In this document: positions 33,294 to 42,190 of the stretch, in pieces
Numbering within the stretch: the stretch's first letter is position 1
Layout of the letters: every line of letters begins with the position of its first letter
Source: Chloroflexota bacterium
GTDB lineage: Bacteria; Chloroflexota; Dormibacteria; Dormibacterales; Dormibacteraceae
Length of the DNA: 64,000 nucleotides
Assembly (NCBI GenBank): GCA_005882135.1
Contig: VBDR01000026.1
Coordinates: 29,582-93,581 of the forward strand
Direction: 5' to 3'
Made by a program: the position numbers and the translations under genes
Notes under the pieces: model-generated
What the model was told of the DNA's origin: nothing
Database searches by the model: none
Seen by the model: the letters and a program-made list of their open reading frames with translations, nothing else

Positions 33294-34243
33294 CGGCGAC
33301 TGTCCTCGGCATCGCCGACGATCGCGCGCTCGGCAGCGCCCTGCGCCTCATCGTCACCCGACCGCACTCACTGGCTGCGGCGAAGGCGGCGGTGGACGAC
33401 GTCACCGCGGCCATGGACGCGGCGGCCAGCCGTTTTCGCGAGCACAGCGAGCTGAGCCGGCTCAACGCCAGGCCAGACCGAGTCACGATCGTCAGCCCGC
33501 TGCTGGCGCAGGCGATCGGGGCCGCTTTGAGGGGCGCCGAGCTGACGCACGGCGCGGTGGATCCAACCGTCGGCCACGCGATCCGGCTGGCCGGCTACGA
33601 CACCGACTTCGCCTCCGTCCCGCAGCAGGGGGAACCTCTGCAACTGGTCGCTCAACCGGTCCCCGGCTGGAGGGCAATCCGATTCAGCCCCGCGACGCGG
33701 ACGGTGCTCGTTCCGCGCGGGGTCGAGCTCGATCTCGGCGCGACCGCCAAGGCGTTGGCGGCGGACCTGGCCGCGGCCGCCGCGTGGAGAGCGGCTGGCG
33801 GCGGGGTGCTCGTCAGCCTGGCCGGAGATATCTCCGTCGCGGGCGAAGCGCCGGCCGGAGGCTGGTTGATCCAGACCGGCGAGGACAGCGCCGTCCCCCT
33901 CGCGGACGGGGAGGAGACCATCAGCATCACGTCGGGCGGCGTCGCCACCTCCGGCACCACGGTCCGCCGCTGGAGCCGCGGGGGCGTCGTCCTGCATCAC
34001 ATCATCGATCCCGCGTCCGGCCTACCCGCCAAAAGCTGCTGGCGGACCGCCACCGTCGCCGCTGCAAGCTGCGTCGACGCGAACATCGCATCGACCGCCG
34101 CCATCGTCATGGGCGAGAACGCCGCGGCCTGGCTCGAGATGAACCACCTGGCGGCGCGCCTCGTGCACCGCGCCGGCACCGTTGAGCGTACGGCCGGCTG
34201 GCCTCAACCAGAAAAATCGAAGCTGATCCCCACTATTCTCTGA
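33290..34243 (+). CDS. apbE: FAD:protein FMN transferase (ApbE family)
   Basis: Attaches FMN covalently to Ser/Thr of a target protein using FAD. SRFREHSELSRLNA, THGAVDPTVG, VELDLGATAKALAAD (usual DLGGIAKG), VSLAGDISVAG, ITSGGVATSGTTVRRW and HHIIDPASGLPA match the family. ADA-type VDANIASTAAIVMG holds the Mg site. No signal peptide or lipobox is visible, unlike most exported ApbE, so modification may take place in the cytosol. Length is 317 aa. No classical FMN-binding domain protein lies nearby; the only candidate substrate in the operon is the protein at 31002 ending SGASH. Confidence 0.88.
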   Translation: MTATVLGIADDRALGSALRLIVTRPHSLAAAKAAVDDVTAAMDAAASRFREHSELSRLNARPDRVTIVSPLLAQAIGAALRGAELTHGAVDPTVGHAIRLAGYDTDFASVPQQGEPLQLVAQPVPGWRAIRFSPATRTVLVPRGVELDLGATAKALAADLAAAAAWRAAGGGVLVSLAGDISVAGEAPAGGWLIQTGEDSAVPLADGEETISITSGGVATSGTTVRRWSRGGVVLHHIIDPASGLPAKSCWRTATVAAASCVDANIASTAAIVMGENAAAWLEMNHLAARLVHRAGTVERTAGWPQPEKSKLIPTIL

Positions 34244-34269
34244 GCAATTCCCCAGGAAATCCGATCAGC

Positions 34270-34971
34270 ATGATCATCGTGAACAAGGATGGCGCCCGGG
34301 TGCTCGTGGTCGACGACGAGCCGAACATCACCGAGCTCGTAGCCATGGCCCTCCGCTACGAGGGATTCAACGTCAAGACCGCCGCGACCGGCCGGGGCGC
34401 CCTGAGTGCGGTCACCCAGTTCGCCCCGTCGCTCGTGATCCTCGACGTGATGCTCCCGGACATCGACGGCATCGAGGTCCTCAAGCGCATGAACAGCGCG
34501 GGCAACAAGGTGCCGATCATTTTCCTGACCGCCAAAGACGCCACCGAGGACAAAGTCCACGGGCTGACGATCGGGGGCGATGACTATGTGACCAAACCTT
34601 TCAGCATCGAGGAGCTGATGGCCCGCGTGAGGGTCGTGCTGCGGCGGCACGGCAGCGACTCGGAGACTGGCAAGTTGTCCCTGGCCGACCTCGAGCTCGA
34701 CGACGAGGCCCACGAGGTGCGCCGTCACGGCCACGTGATCGAGCTCACCAACACCGAGTACCGCCTGCTCCGCTACCTCTTGATCAACGCGGGTCGCGTG
34801 CTGACCCGGAGCCAGATCCTCGACCACGTCTGGCACTACGACTTCGGCGGGGATGCGAGCGTGCTGGAGACGTACATCAGCTACCTGCGCCGCAAGGTCG
34901 ACCGTCATGACCCGCCGCTGGTCCAGACTGTGCGCGGCGTGGGGTACGTGCTCCGAACACCACGAAAATGA
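34270..34971 (+). CDS. OmpR/PhoB-family response regulator
   Basis: Receiver domain (about residues 9-122) with VLVVDDEPNI acidic pocket, phospho-acceptor Asp in VILDVMLPDIDGIE, IIFLTAKD Thr and the TKPFSIEEL Lys. A winged-helix DNA-binding domain follows (ELTNTEYRLLRYLLINAGRVLTRSQILDHVW to VRGVGYVLR). Its ATGA stop/start overlap with the kinase gene shows a pair. It lies 26 bp after apbE, possibly sharing its transcript. Confidence 0.94.
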   Translation: MIIVNKDGARVLVVDDEPNITELVAMALRYEGFNVKTAATGRGALSAVTQFAPSLVILDVMLPDIDGIEVLKRMNSAGNKVPIIFLTAKDATEDKVHGLTIGGDDYVTKPFSIEELMARVRVVLRRHGSDSETGKLSLADLELDDEAHEVRRHGHVIELTNTEYRLLRYLLINAGRVLTRSQILDHVWHYDFGGDASVLETYISYLRRKVDRHDPPLVQTVRGVGYVLRTPRK

Positions 34972-36383
34972 CCCTGTCGCTCCGCGGGCGGCTCCTGATC
35001 GGCGTCATCTCTCTCGTCGTCATCGGACTATTGGTCGCGAACGTCGCCACCTATCTCTCACTGCAGAAGTTCCTGGTGGGCCGCGTCGACGATCAGCTGC
35101 GAAGCGGCGTGGCCGAGGTGAGTACCGAGCTCGGAGCGCCCGGACCAAGCAGCAACCGGTCGACCGCCTTCCCTCCTGGCACAGTGGCCGAGCTGCTCGG
35201 GACCGACGGCTCGGTGGTCAAAACCAAAGTTGCCGAATCCGGATTTGGCACGACCACATCGGCCGTGACGCCCGTATTGCCAACGGCGCTTCCGAGCAAG
35301 GGTCTCGACACGCCGGCCGATCCATTCACGGTCACCGGCTCTGATCACGTGACGCAATTTCGGATGACAGACTGGCCCGAAGGGCGCTTCGGCGGCCAGT
35401 ACATCGTGCTCGCGATTCCTCTCACCGACGTAGCTTCGACCCTGAGCCAGCTGCTCCAGCTGGAGGCGTTGATCAGCCTTGGCGTGGTTTTGGGCACCGC
35501 CCTCCTGGCCTTTGTGATCATCGAGGTCGGATTGCGTCCGCTGCGCAGGATGGGCGTGGTCGCGGGCGATATCGCAGCCGGCGACCTCAGCCGCCGCGTC
35601 GAACCGGCGACGCCGAAGACGGAGATCGGACGTCTTGGCCTGGCGCTCAACGCGATGCTCAGCCAGATCGAAGCCGCGTTTGCGCAGCGAACAGCATCTG
35701 AAAAGCGGTTGCGGCGCTTCATCGCCGACGCGTCTCACGAGCTTCGCACACCTCTGACCTCGATCCGCGGCTACTCCGAGATGCTCAGGCGCGGCGCAGC
35801 CGAATCCACAGTCGACTCCGACCTGGCGCGGCGGCGAATCGAAGAGGAATCGGTCCGCATGTCAGCTCTCGTGGATGACATGCTCCTGATCGCCCGACTT
35901 GACCAGGGCCGGCCACTCCAGACGGAGCCGGTCGACCTACAAGTCATCGCTCGCGACGCCGCCGCCGACGCGCGGGTGGTCGCGCCCCAACGCGAGATCA
36001 CGGTCCACGCGCCGGACCCCATAGTCGTGTCTGGCGACGACACCCGCCTGCGACAGGTGGTTGGTAACCTGGTTCGCAACGCCCTCGTCCACACCCCCGC
36101 GACGACGCCGATCGAGATCGGGGTGACGACGCAGAACGGCAGCGCCCGGCTGTCGGTCGTCGACCACGGCCGCGGCCTGCGGGTCGATGACAGGGAACGA
36201 ATCTTCGAGCCTTTTTATCGCGCCGATCCAAGCCGCAGCCGCGACAGCGGTGGTGCAGGGCTGGGGCTGTCGATCGTCAACGCGGTGGTCGCGGCCCACG
36301 GTGGACGGGTAGAGGTCAAGGAGACCAGCGGCGGCGGGGCAACTTTCGAGGTGGCGCTGCCGCTGGTCCCCAGGTCCTCCTAG
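34968..36383 (+). CDS. Sensor histidine kinase
   Basis: Membrane sensor with helices at about 8-32 and 160-185 flanking an extracytoplasmic sensing domain of about 125 residues. A HAMP domain (RPLRRMGVVAGDIAAGDLSRRV), a HisKA box with the phosphorylated His (IADASHELRTPLTSIRGYSEML) and a HATPase domain follow: N box VVGNLVRNALVHTP, G1 VVDHGRGL, F box ERIFEPFYRADPS, G2 GGAGLGLSIV. At 471 aa it is complete. Cognate partner of the adjacent response regulator. Ligand unknown. Confidence 0.94.
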   Translation: MTLSLRGRLLIGVISLVVIGLLVANVATYLSLQKFLVGRVDDQLRSGVAEVSTELGAPGPSSNRSTAFPPGTVAELLGTDGSVVKTKVAESGFGTTTSAVTPVLPTALPSKGLDTPADPFTVTGSDHVTQFRMTDWPEGRFGGQYIVLAIPLTDVASTLSQLLQLEALISLGVVLGTALLAFVIIEVGLRPLRRMGVVAGDIAAGDLSRRVEPATPKTEIGRLGLALNAMLSQIEAAFAQRTASEKRLRRFIADASHELRTPLTSIRGYSEMLRRGAAESTVDSDLARRRIEEESVRMSALVDDMLLIARLDQGRPLQTEPVDLQVIARDAAADARVVAPQREITVHAPDPIVVSGDDTRLRQVVGNLVRNALVHTPATTPIEIGVTTQNGSARLSVVDHGRGLRVDDRERIFEPFYRADPSRSRDSGGAGLGLSIVNAVVAAHGGRVEVKETSGGGATFEVALPLVPRSS

Positions 36384-36396
36384 CGGCCAGCGCCGG

Positions 36397-37719
36397 CTAC
36401 GACCTCGGCCGGAAGGCCATCACCTCGCCCGCGTTGTCACCGACGACGACCAGGTCTCCGGCGATCGCCGGCCCGCTGCGCACCGCCGAATGGACGTCAC
36501 GACTCCACAGGACATGCCCATCGGACGCCGAGACTGCCAACAGCGAACCCACGCCAAGGTCGCCGAAGACCGCCCCCGTGCCAAACAGCACGAGACCCTT
36601 TGCCACAGCCGGCGCCGAGTACACCGGCTGACCGGTGTCGCGACGCCACCGCACGCTTCCGTCTGCGGGACTGAGCGCATACATGCCGGTTGGTGGACTT
36701 GCCGATCCGGCGTAGAGAGCGCTCCCGTCATAAGCCGGGGAGGCGATCAGGCCATGCACGGCGCTGCCTTTGACGATCTCCCGCGACCAGACGAAGGCGC
36801 CGGTCGCGGCGTCGAGGACGGCAAAAAGGCCTTCCACCGCGGCCTGCGCGACCACCTCTCGCCCCTCCAGCTCGAATGTCACCGGCGCGGCTCCAACGTC
36901 AAGATCCAGGTCACGGTCCGGATACAGGCTCGCCAGCCACTTGCGGGCGCCCGTCGAAGGATCAAAAGCGAGCACTCCGTCATCGGGGTTGCCGACGCCC
37001 ACGAATGCGACGCCGTGTCCATCGATGGCGGGCGTCGACCACACGCCGTCGCCTGGAGCGCAGTCGATGCGGACGCACACCGTCCACCGCACGCGGCCGG
37101 TCGCGGCGTCGAGACCGAACAGCCGCCCCGGCACCAGTGGGATGTCGCCGTACGGTGACGACACGCCGACGATCACCAGGTCGCGGTATGCGACCGGTGA
37201 CGCCCACACGGCCGCATTCGGGGGGGCAGACCAGTCCCAGATGGCGTCGCCGCCCGAGATGTGAGATGCGTACACGCGGCCTGTGAGGGTGCCGACGAAA
37301 ACGCGATCGCCGGCCACAGCCGGAGAGTCCGCGATGGCGCCCAGGCCATGCCGGGCCCACATCGTCGCCCCGGTCCTGGCGTCGAAGGCGGCCAGGGTTC
37401 CACCCGCGCTGCCCGCGATCACCAGGCCGGCGATGACCGCAGGCGTCCCATCGACCGCGCCGTCGAGATGCGCTTGCCAGGAAGGGCCGAGGCGCGAGAC
37501 GGCCTGGACGTCGAGGGTGGCGGCGGGCGGGTGGCCGTCGCGCGCCAGGTCGCCGCGGTACATGGTCCAGCTCTCAGCCTTGTTGCTCGCAGGCGCCGGT
37601 GAGCCGCACGAGCACGCGATGAGAAGGACGAGGGCAGCGGCACTCTGAGCAACTTCCAAGATTGGTCTCAGCCGGCTGTGAGGGCGCAACGGCATCTTAT
37701 GAGGAGCGCCCGATGCCAC
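36397..37719 (-). CDS. Lipoprotein with PQQ-type beta-propeller repeats
   Basis: Exported WD/PQQ-like beta-propeller. The signal ends in a lipobox (LLIACSCG, probable lipid-Cys near residue 36). Repeated blades carry AFDARTGATMWARHG, GLDAATGRVRWTV, AFDPSTGARKWLASL, VLDAATGAFVWSRE, ALSPADGSVRWRRD and AVSASDGHVLWSRD, the PQQ-domain Trp-docking signature, in 7 or 8 blades. Resembles BamB or PQQ-dependent dehydrogenase propellers without a catalytic domain. ATG 37695 is an alternative start. Function unknown; possibly a scaffold or redox propeller beside the MMPL transporter. Confidence 0.8.
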   Translation of the reverse strand: MASGAPHKMPLRPHSRLRPILEVAQSAAALVLLIACSCGSPAPASNKAESWTMYRGDLARDGHPPAATLDVQAVSRLGPSWQAHLDGAVDGTPAVIAGLVIAGSAGGTLAAFDARTGATMWARHGLGAIADSPAVAGDRVFVGTLTGRVYASHISGGDAIWDWSAPPNAAVWASPVAYRDLVIVGVSSPYGDIPLVPGRLFGLDAATGRVRWTVCVRIDCAPGDGVWSTPAIDGHGVAFVGVGNPDDGVLAFDPSTGARKWLASLYPDRDLDLDVGAAPVTFELEGREVVAQAAVEGLFAVLDAATGAFVWSREIVKGSAVHGLIASPAYDGSALYAGSASPPTGMYALSPADGSVRWRRDTGQPVYSAPAVAKGLVLFGTGAVFGDLGVGSLLAVSASDGHVLWSRDVHSAVRSGPAIAGDLVVVGDNAGEVMAFRPRS

Positions 37720-37740
37720 CTCGGGCCTATCCCCTAAAGC

Positions 37741-37768
37741 GTAGGGGGCGACCCTAGACGCCCCCTAC
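37741..37768 (-). terminator. 10-bp perfect hairpin at the MMPL stop codon
   Basis: GTAGGGGGCG (37741-37750) pairs with CGCCCCCTAC (37759-37768) around an 8-nt loop. It covers the stop codon and last codons of the MMPL gene (minus strand), which therefore encodes a Gly-rich tail. Confidence 0.45.
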
Positions 37769-40060
37769 ACCCCCTCCCCCTGCGGGCAGGCTGAGGGACG
37801 CCGGATGATCGCCGGCGCCGATGCGGCGGTGAACGATCGCCAGCGGCCGCGGCGCCCACCAGTTGGCACGGCCGAGGACTCGCATCACGGCCGGCACGAT
37901 CAGGATCCGGACGATCGTGGCGTCGATGGCGATCGCGACCGCCAGGCCGACCCCGATCGACTTGATGATCACGACCTGCGCCAGCCCGAAAGCGATGAAG
38001 ACGGTGCACATGATGGCGGCCGCCCCGGTGATCAGCCGGCCGCTCTTCTCCAGCCCCATGGCAACGCCGGCCTGGTTGTCTCCGAGCCGCAGGTATTCCT
38101 CCTGAATGCGGCTGATGAGCAGGACCTCGTAGTCCATCGACATCCCGAAGACGATGCTGAAGAGGATCACCGGGATGCTGGGATCGATCGACTGTGGGGT
38201 GAAGCCAAGCAGCCGGCTGAAGTGGCCCTGTTGAAAGATGAAGACCAGCGCTCCAAACGACGCCGAGATCGAGAAAAGGTTGGTCAGCACCGCCTTCAGC
38301 GGCAAGACAACCGATCCGGTCAGCAGGAAGAGGATCACGTACGTGACGGCGATCACCGAGCCGACTGCGAGCGGCGTCTTTTGCAGGATGAAGTTCACGA
38401 CATCGAGGTCGAAAGCGGTGCCACCCGTGGCCAGGACCTGGCCGTCGGGCACGTGTTCGCCGCGCACCGTCCTGACGAGCGCGCGCGCCTCATCGCTGGG
38501 GTATGGCTTGTTGGTCAGGATGTTGAGAAGGACGATGTGCTTGCCGGCGCCGATCGCGAGCGCTTCTTGCATCGGCGGCGGCAGTGCGTCGTGCGGGCCA
38601 GAGTAGAGGTTCTGGTAGTCCGGCCGGCTTAGGTTGGGGTCGATGTCGAAGATGCTCTGCACGCGAATGACGTTCGGCTGGGCCGCAAGCCGGCGGCTCA
38701 AGTCGTACACAGAGCCGATGTGCTCCGCTGTGAACGGCGACGAGTCCGGGTAATAGACCACCCCTTCGATCGAAGTCTCGTTCCGACCCGGGAACTCGCT
38801 GATCAGGATGTCGTAACCCTGGCGGGCCTGGTTCGATGGCGGCAGCGCGTCGACGTCACTGGTGGCCATGCGCAGCTGCAGGAAGGGAGTGCCGGCGACG
38901 ACCAGCACGATCAACGCCGGCACCAGCACAAACCACGGCCGTCGCATGACCCAGATCGCCATCGCATGCCACGCCCCGGTCCCTGCGGGCCGGCGCGATC
39001 CCAACCACGGGATGATCCGCTTCACCCATCCCGGCCACCAATCGACCAGGCTTCCGAGGACAGCGAGCGACGCGGGCAGGAAGGTCAATCCGTAAAGCAC
39101 GGCGATGGCGACCACGATTGCTCCGGCCGCTCCCATCGAGGCCATGAACGTGCCTTGAAAGAACAGCATCGCGGACAGGCCGATGGCGACCGTGATGCCC
39201 GAGAAGGTGATGGCCCGCCCGGCCGTGGACATGGCGATCGCGATCGCTTCCTCGCGACTTGCGCCAGCTGAGAGCTCGTCGCGAAATCGGTTGACGATGA
39301 ACAGCGAGTAGTCGATCGCGACCGCGAGCCCGATCAGGGTCACGATGTTGGTCGCGTATTGTGAAACGTCGGTGAAGCGGGCCAGGAGCATCGTGGCAGC
39401 CAATCCGCCGACGATCGCTAGCAATCCAACCCCGAGTGGAAGCAGGGCAGCGATGACGGCGGCGAAGATAAGGATCAGCATCAGGAGGGTGACGGGCACA
39501 GCGACGTACTCGGCGCGTAGCAGGTCCGAGTCGAGGGTGGAGTTGAAGGCGAGGTTGATCGGTACCTGACCTGTGGCGACGGCTGCTAGCGGCCCCGGAT
39601 TCACCTCGGCCACGATCTCGTTCACGTATCTCTGGGATTTCGATGAAGCGTCCTTGAACTCGACCATGACCAGCGCCCTGCGGCCGTCGCGCGAGATCAA
39701 GCCGGCTTGCTGGCTCGCGGGAACGCTGTAAGGCGTTGTCACCCCGGAAACCCGCGAATCTCGTTGCAGCGGCGCGACTGCATCGCCGAGAGCAACCTCA
39801 AATGCAGGGTCGGTCACCCTCAGGGTCGAGCTGCTGAAGATCAAGGTCATCCCCGAGCTCACCGCCGCGGGCTCGAAATGGATCTCACGGGCGATGAGGT
39901 TTGCCGTGCGACCGGCCTCGAGGTCCGCTCCAAATCCGCCGTTGCCGGCAAGCTCTCTCCCGGTGAGGACGCCGAACACGGACAACCCGAGCAGTAGGGT
40001 CGAGCTCGCCAAAGTCGCCCAGCGGAAGCGATAGATGAAGCGGCCCCAGCGGGCAAACAC
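37754..40060 (-). CDS. MMPL/RND-family membrane transporter
   Basis: Two homologous halves, each with a large extracytoplasmic loop after the first helix and five clustered helices (12 in total). ATNIVTLIGLAVAIDYSLFIVNRFRDEL (Asp-Tyr pair in helix 4) and its repeat VILFSIVFGMSMDYEVLLISRIQEEYL carry the proton-relay residues of MmpL proteins. Length is 768 aa. Family members export lipids or lipid-linked glycans to the cell surface. A possible GTG start at 40060. Nearby zinc-ribbon and propeller genes are on the same strand, but a substrate cannot be named. Confidence 0.9.
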   Translation of the reverse strand: MFARWGRFIYRFRWATLASSTLLLGLSVFGVLTGRELAGNGGFGADLEAGRTANLIAREIHFEPAAVSSGMTLIFSSSTLRVTDPAFEVALGDAVAPLQRDSRVSGVTTPYSVPASQQAGLISRDGRRALVMVEFKDASSKSQRYVNEIVAEVNPGPLAAVATGQVPINLAFNSTLDSDLLRAEYVAVPVTLLMLILIFAAVIAALLPLGVGLLAIVGGLAATMLLARFTDVSQYATNIVTLIGLAVAIDYSLFIVNRFRDELSAGASREEAIAIAMSTAGRAITFSGITVAIGLSAMLFFQGTFMASMGAAGAIVVAIAVLYGLTFLPASLAVLGSLVDWWPGWVKRIIPWLGSRRPAGTGAWHAMAIWVMRRPWFVLVPALIVLVVAGTPFLQLRMATSDVDALPPSNQARQGYDILISEFPGRNETSIEGVVYYPDSSPFTAEHIGSVYDLSRRLAAQPNVIRVQSIFDIDPNLSRPDYQNLYSGPHDALPPPMQEALAIGAGKHIVLLNILTNKPYPSDEARALVRTVRGEHVPDGQVLATGGTAFDLDVVNFILQKTPLAVGSVIAVTYVILFLLTGSVVLPLKAVLTNLFSISASFGALVFIFQQGHFSRLLGFTPQSIDPSIPVILFSIVFGMSMDYEVLLISRIQEEYLRLGDNQAGVAMGLEKSGRLITGAAAIMCTVFIAFGLAQVVIIKSIGVGLAVAIAIDATIVRILIVPAVMRVLGRANWWAPRPLAIVHRRIGAGDHPASLSLPAGGGGVGGV

Positions 40061-40123
40061 CGCGGCAAACTCTACATTCGCCGGCCCGCCTGCGCGGCAA
40101 GCGCCTCTAGCCGGCGAGCAGGC

Positions 40124-40993
40124 TCAGGAAAGCTTCCAATGGACCCCTTGCAGCACCGATTTTGATTCGTTCTGGTAGGTCTGCAGGTTGTCCTGGCGCG
40201 TCAACTCCATGACCACGTAATAGACACTGCCGCTGGCGTTCGCGCCTGCGAAAATGGAGGCGGCGGCGGGGACTGAATTGGCTCCCTGCGTGATCGTGAA
40301 GCACATCGTCCACGAGATTCCCTTCGCGGTGTTGAAAGAACCACTGCTCGTCGCAGTGTTGGGACAGCTGCGCGCGTCCGGGTACTTGCTCTTGAAGTAG
40401 TCATCGATCGTTGTCTTGTTGTCCTGCGCGGTCTGCGCCGGGCTCGACGCTCCGCTCGCCAGCGTCACCGACCCTTCGCTGTTGGGATCCGTCAGGACGA
40501 TCGTCTCGTTGTCTTGGTCCGCCACCGACCATCCCATCGGCACCGGCACCGACAGACCGTCATTGGTGGCGGTGGTGGCTCCGAGCTTCGGGCTCGGCGA
40601 GGCGATCGGACTCGGCGTAACTCCTGGCGTCGGGCTCGGGACCTCGGTGCCTATGCCTGACCCGCCAAAGTTCGAGTTGCGGTTGCCGAGAATCGCGAGT
40701 GCGGTGCCGCATCCCGCCATCAGCAGTGTCAGCGCGACGATGCCGGCGATGATCAGCAGCCATGGCGTGCGGTGGGCCGGCGGCGTCGGCCCGATCGGCG
40801 TGTAGAAAGGGCTCTGGTAACCGGTTGAGCCCGCCATGGGCGGCGCGATTCCCGGTGGCGGCCCTGCTGACAGGCCCGGAGGCGCCGCGGTGGCGACCGG
40901 GGCCGCCGGCGCCGTGAGCGGGGTCCCGCAGGCCTGGCAGTACAGGTTGCCGTCTGGGTTCTGAGTGCCACACCGGGCGCAGGTGAGCGGCAT
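40124..40993 (-). CDS. Zinc-ribbon membrane protein with extracytoplasmic domain
   Basis: Unknown function. A zinc ribbon (CARCGTQNPDGNLYCQACG, residues 5-23) precedes a Pro/Ala-rich region, a transmembrane helix (about 80-105, LLIIAGIVALTLLMAGCGTALAIL) and a Pro/Ser linker. An outside domain of about 150 residues follows, with GLSVPVPMGWSVADQDNETIVLTDP similar in style to PsbP/DUF1795-type folds. Starts right after the PrsW stop (TAA then ATG with no gap), so they form an operon. Confidence 0.75.
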   Translation of the reverse strand: MPLTCARCGTQNPDGNLYCQACGTPLTAPAAPVATAAPPGLSAGPPPGIAPPMAGSTGYQSPFYTPIGPTPPAHRTPWLLIIAGIVALTLLMAGCGTALAILGNRNSNFGGSGIGTEVPSPTPGVTPSPIASPSPKLGATTATNDGLSVPVPMGWSVADQDNETIVLTDPNSEGSVTLASGASSPAQTAQDNKTTIDDYFKSKYPDARSCPNTATSSGSFNTAKGISWTMCFTITQGANSVPAAASIFAGANASGSVYYVVMELTRQDNLQTYQNESKSVLQGVHWKLS

Positions 40994-42151
40994 TTAGTCC
41001 CTGACTGACCCCTTCGCGGTCGAGTCGGCGCGGGGCTTGCGAGCGCGCTTGACCGCCATTGGCGCCGCGGTCAGCGCCACGCCGCAGTTGGGGCAGAAGC
41101 CGGACGCGACGATGTGCATATGGCAGTTCGGGCACACCGTCTCCGCGAATCCCATGTGCGCCGCTTCCTCCAGCAGCGCGTGATGCAGAAGGTAGCGAAC
41201 GTAGATCAGCAACCCGCCGACCACCGCCGCCTGCCACACGAGGATGAACAAGGGATTGACGAGCAGATCCTTGAGCAACAGCGTGCCCAGTGCGAAGGCG
41301 ACATGAGCGACCACCGCCACCGCCACGCCGCCGAGCTCGCGTCTGCCCAGGCGCCCGCGCCGGTAGCGCCAGATCGTGGCCACCACCATGCCGGTCGCGC
41401 TTCCCTGGAGCAGCGGTTGGAATACAGCCAGCGTCGCCAGCTCGTAGATCCAGTTGCCCGGGGTCATGTGCGCGGGCAGGCTCGTCAGTGCGCTGGAGAA
41501 AGCGACAAGTGACTCGGCCACGCTGAAGCCGAGTCCTGCTGCGATTCCGAAAACGAGACCGTCGACCGTCTCCGGAAAATCGGTGCGATTCGGAAGCAAG
41601 AGTGCCGGTAGAGGTTTGAGGGCCTCCTGGACGACCGGCACCACCAACCCCAGAAACAGCACCGTGCCCGCGCTGACGCCGGCATTGCGGAGCGGATTGC
41701 CGACGCTCGCATACGGGTTGTTGACGGCGCGCTCGATCAACGTCAGAACGAGTCCGATGGCCGCGCCGCCGCCGATGATGAAGCCGAGCACGGTCGCGGG
41801 CTCGTCGCGATAGACCTGTGCCTCGTAAAGGTAGATCAGATAGAGGACCGGAACGAGGAGGGTCGCCGCGAGGATCGCCGCCGTGATGAGACCGGCGACG
41901 TACAGGATCAGGATCCCGGCGAGGCCTGCCGCGAAGGCCCAGCGGAACTCGTGGATCTTGCGCTGGCCAAGGTGCGGAAACAAAGTTGTGAAAACCGATG
42001 GCTGGACGACGTGCTCGGCCGGATGCGCCGCGTAGCGATGGACGCGCGTCTTGGGATTGGCGCCGAGCTCCGCCTGCGTGCCCTGGTGCGCTCCGCAGCG
42101 GGTGCAGAACACCCCGTCGGGCACGTCGTGGGCGCAGTGGTCGCAGCGCAC
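40994..42151 (-). CDS. PrsW-family intramembrane metalloprotease with zinc ribbons at both ends
   Basis: N-terminal zinc ribbon (CDHCAHDVPDGVFCTRCG) and C-terminal zinc ribbon (CPNCHMHIVASGFCPNCG) enclose 8 or 9 membrane helices. The PrsW active-site motifs appear as PVVQEALKPLPAL (EExxK with Gln for the first Glu), GFSVAESLVAFSSA (FxxxE) and VAHVAFALG. Length is 385 aa. PrsW homologues cleave anti-sigma factors or membrane peptides; here the target is unknown. The altered first glutamate leaves some doubt about catalysis. Confidence 0.75.
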   Translation of the reverse strand: MRCDHCAHDVPDGVFCTRCGAHQGTQAELGANPKTRVHRYAAHPAEHVVQPSVFTTLFPHLGQRKIHEFRWAFAAGLAGILILYVAGLITAAILAATLLVPVLYLIYLYEAQVYRDEPATVLGFIIGGGAAIGLVLTLIERAVNNPYASVGNPLRNAGVSAGTVLFLGLVVPVVQEALKPLPALLLPNRTDFPETVDGLVFGIAAGLGFSVAESLVAFSSALTSLPAHMTPGNWIYELATLAVFQPLLQGSATGMVVATIWRYRRGRLGRRELGGVAVAVVAHVAFALGTLLLKDLLVNPLFILVWQAAVVGGLLIYVRYLLHHALLEEAAHMGFAETVCPNCHMHIVASGFCPNCGVALTAAPMAVKRARKPRADSTAKGSVRD

Positions 42152-42190
42152 GGCCGGTAAGGATATCGGCCGGCGCCACGTCAGGCGGCG

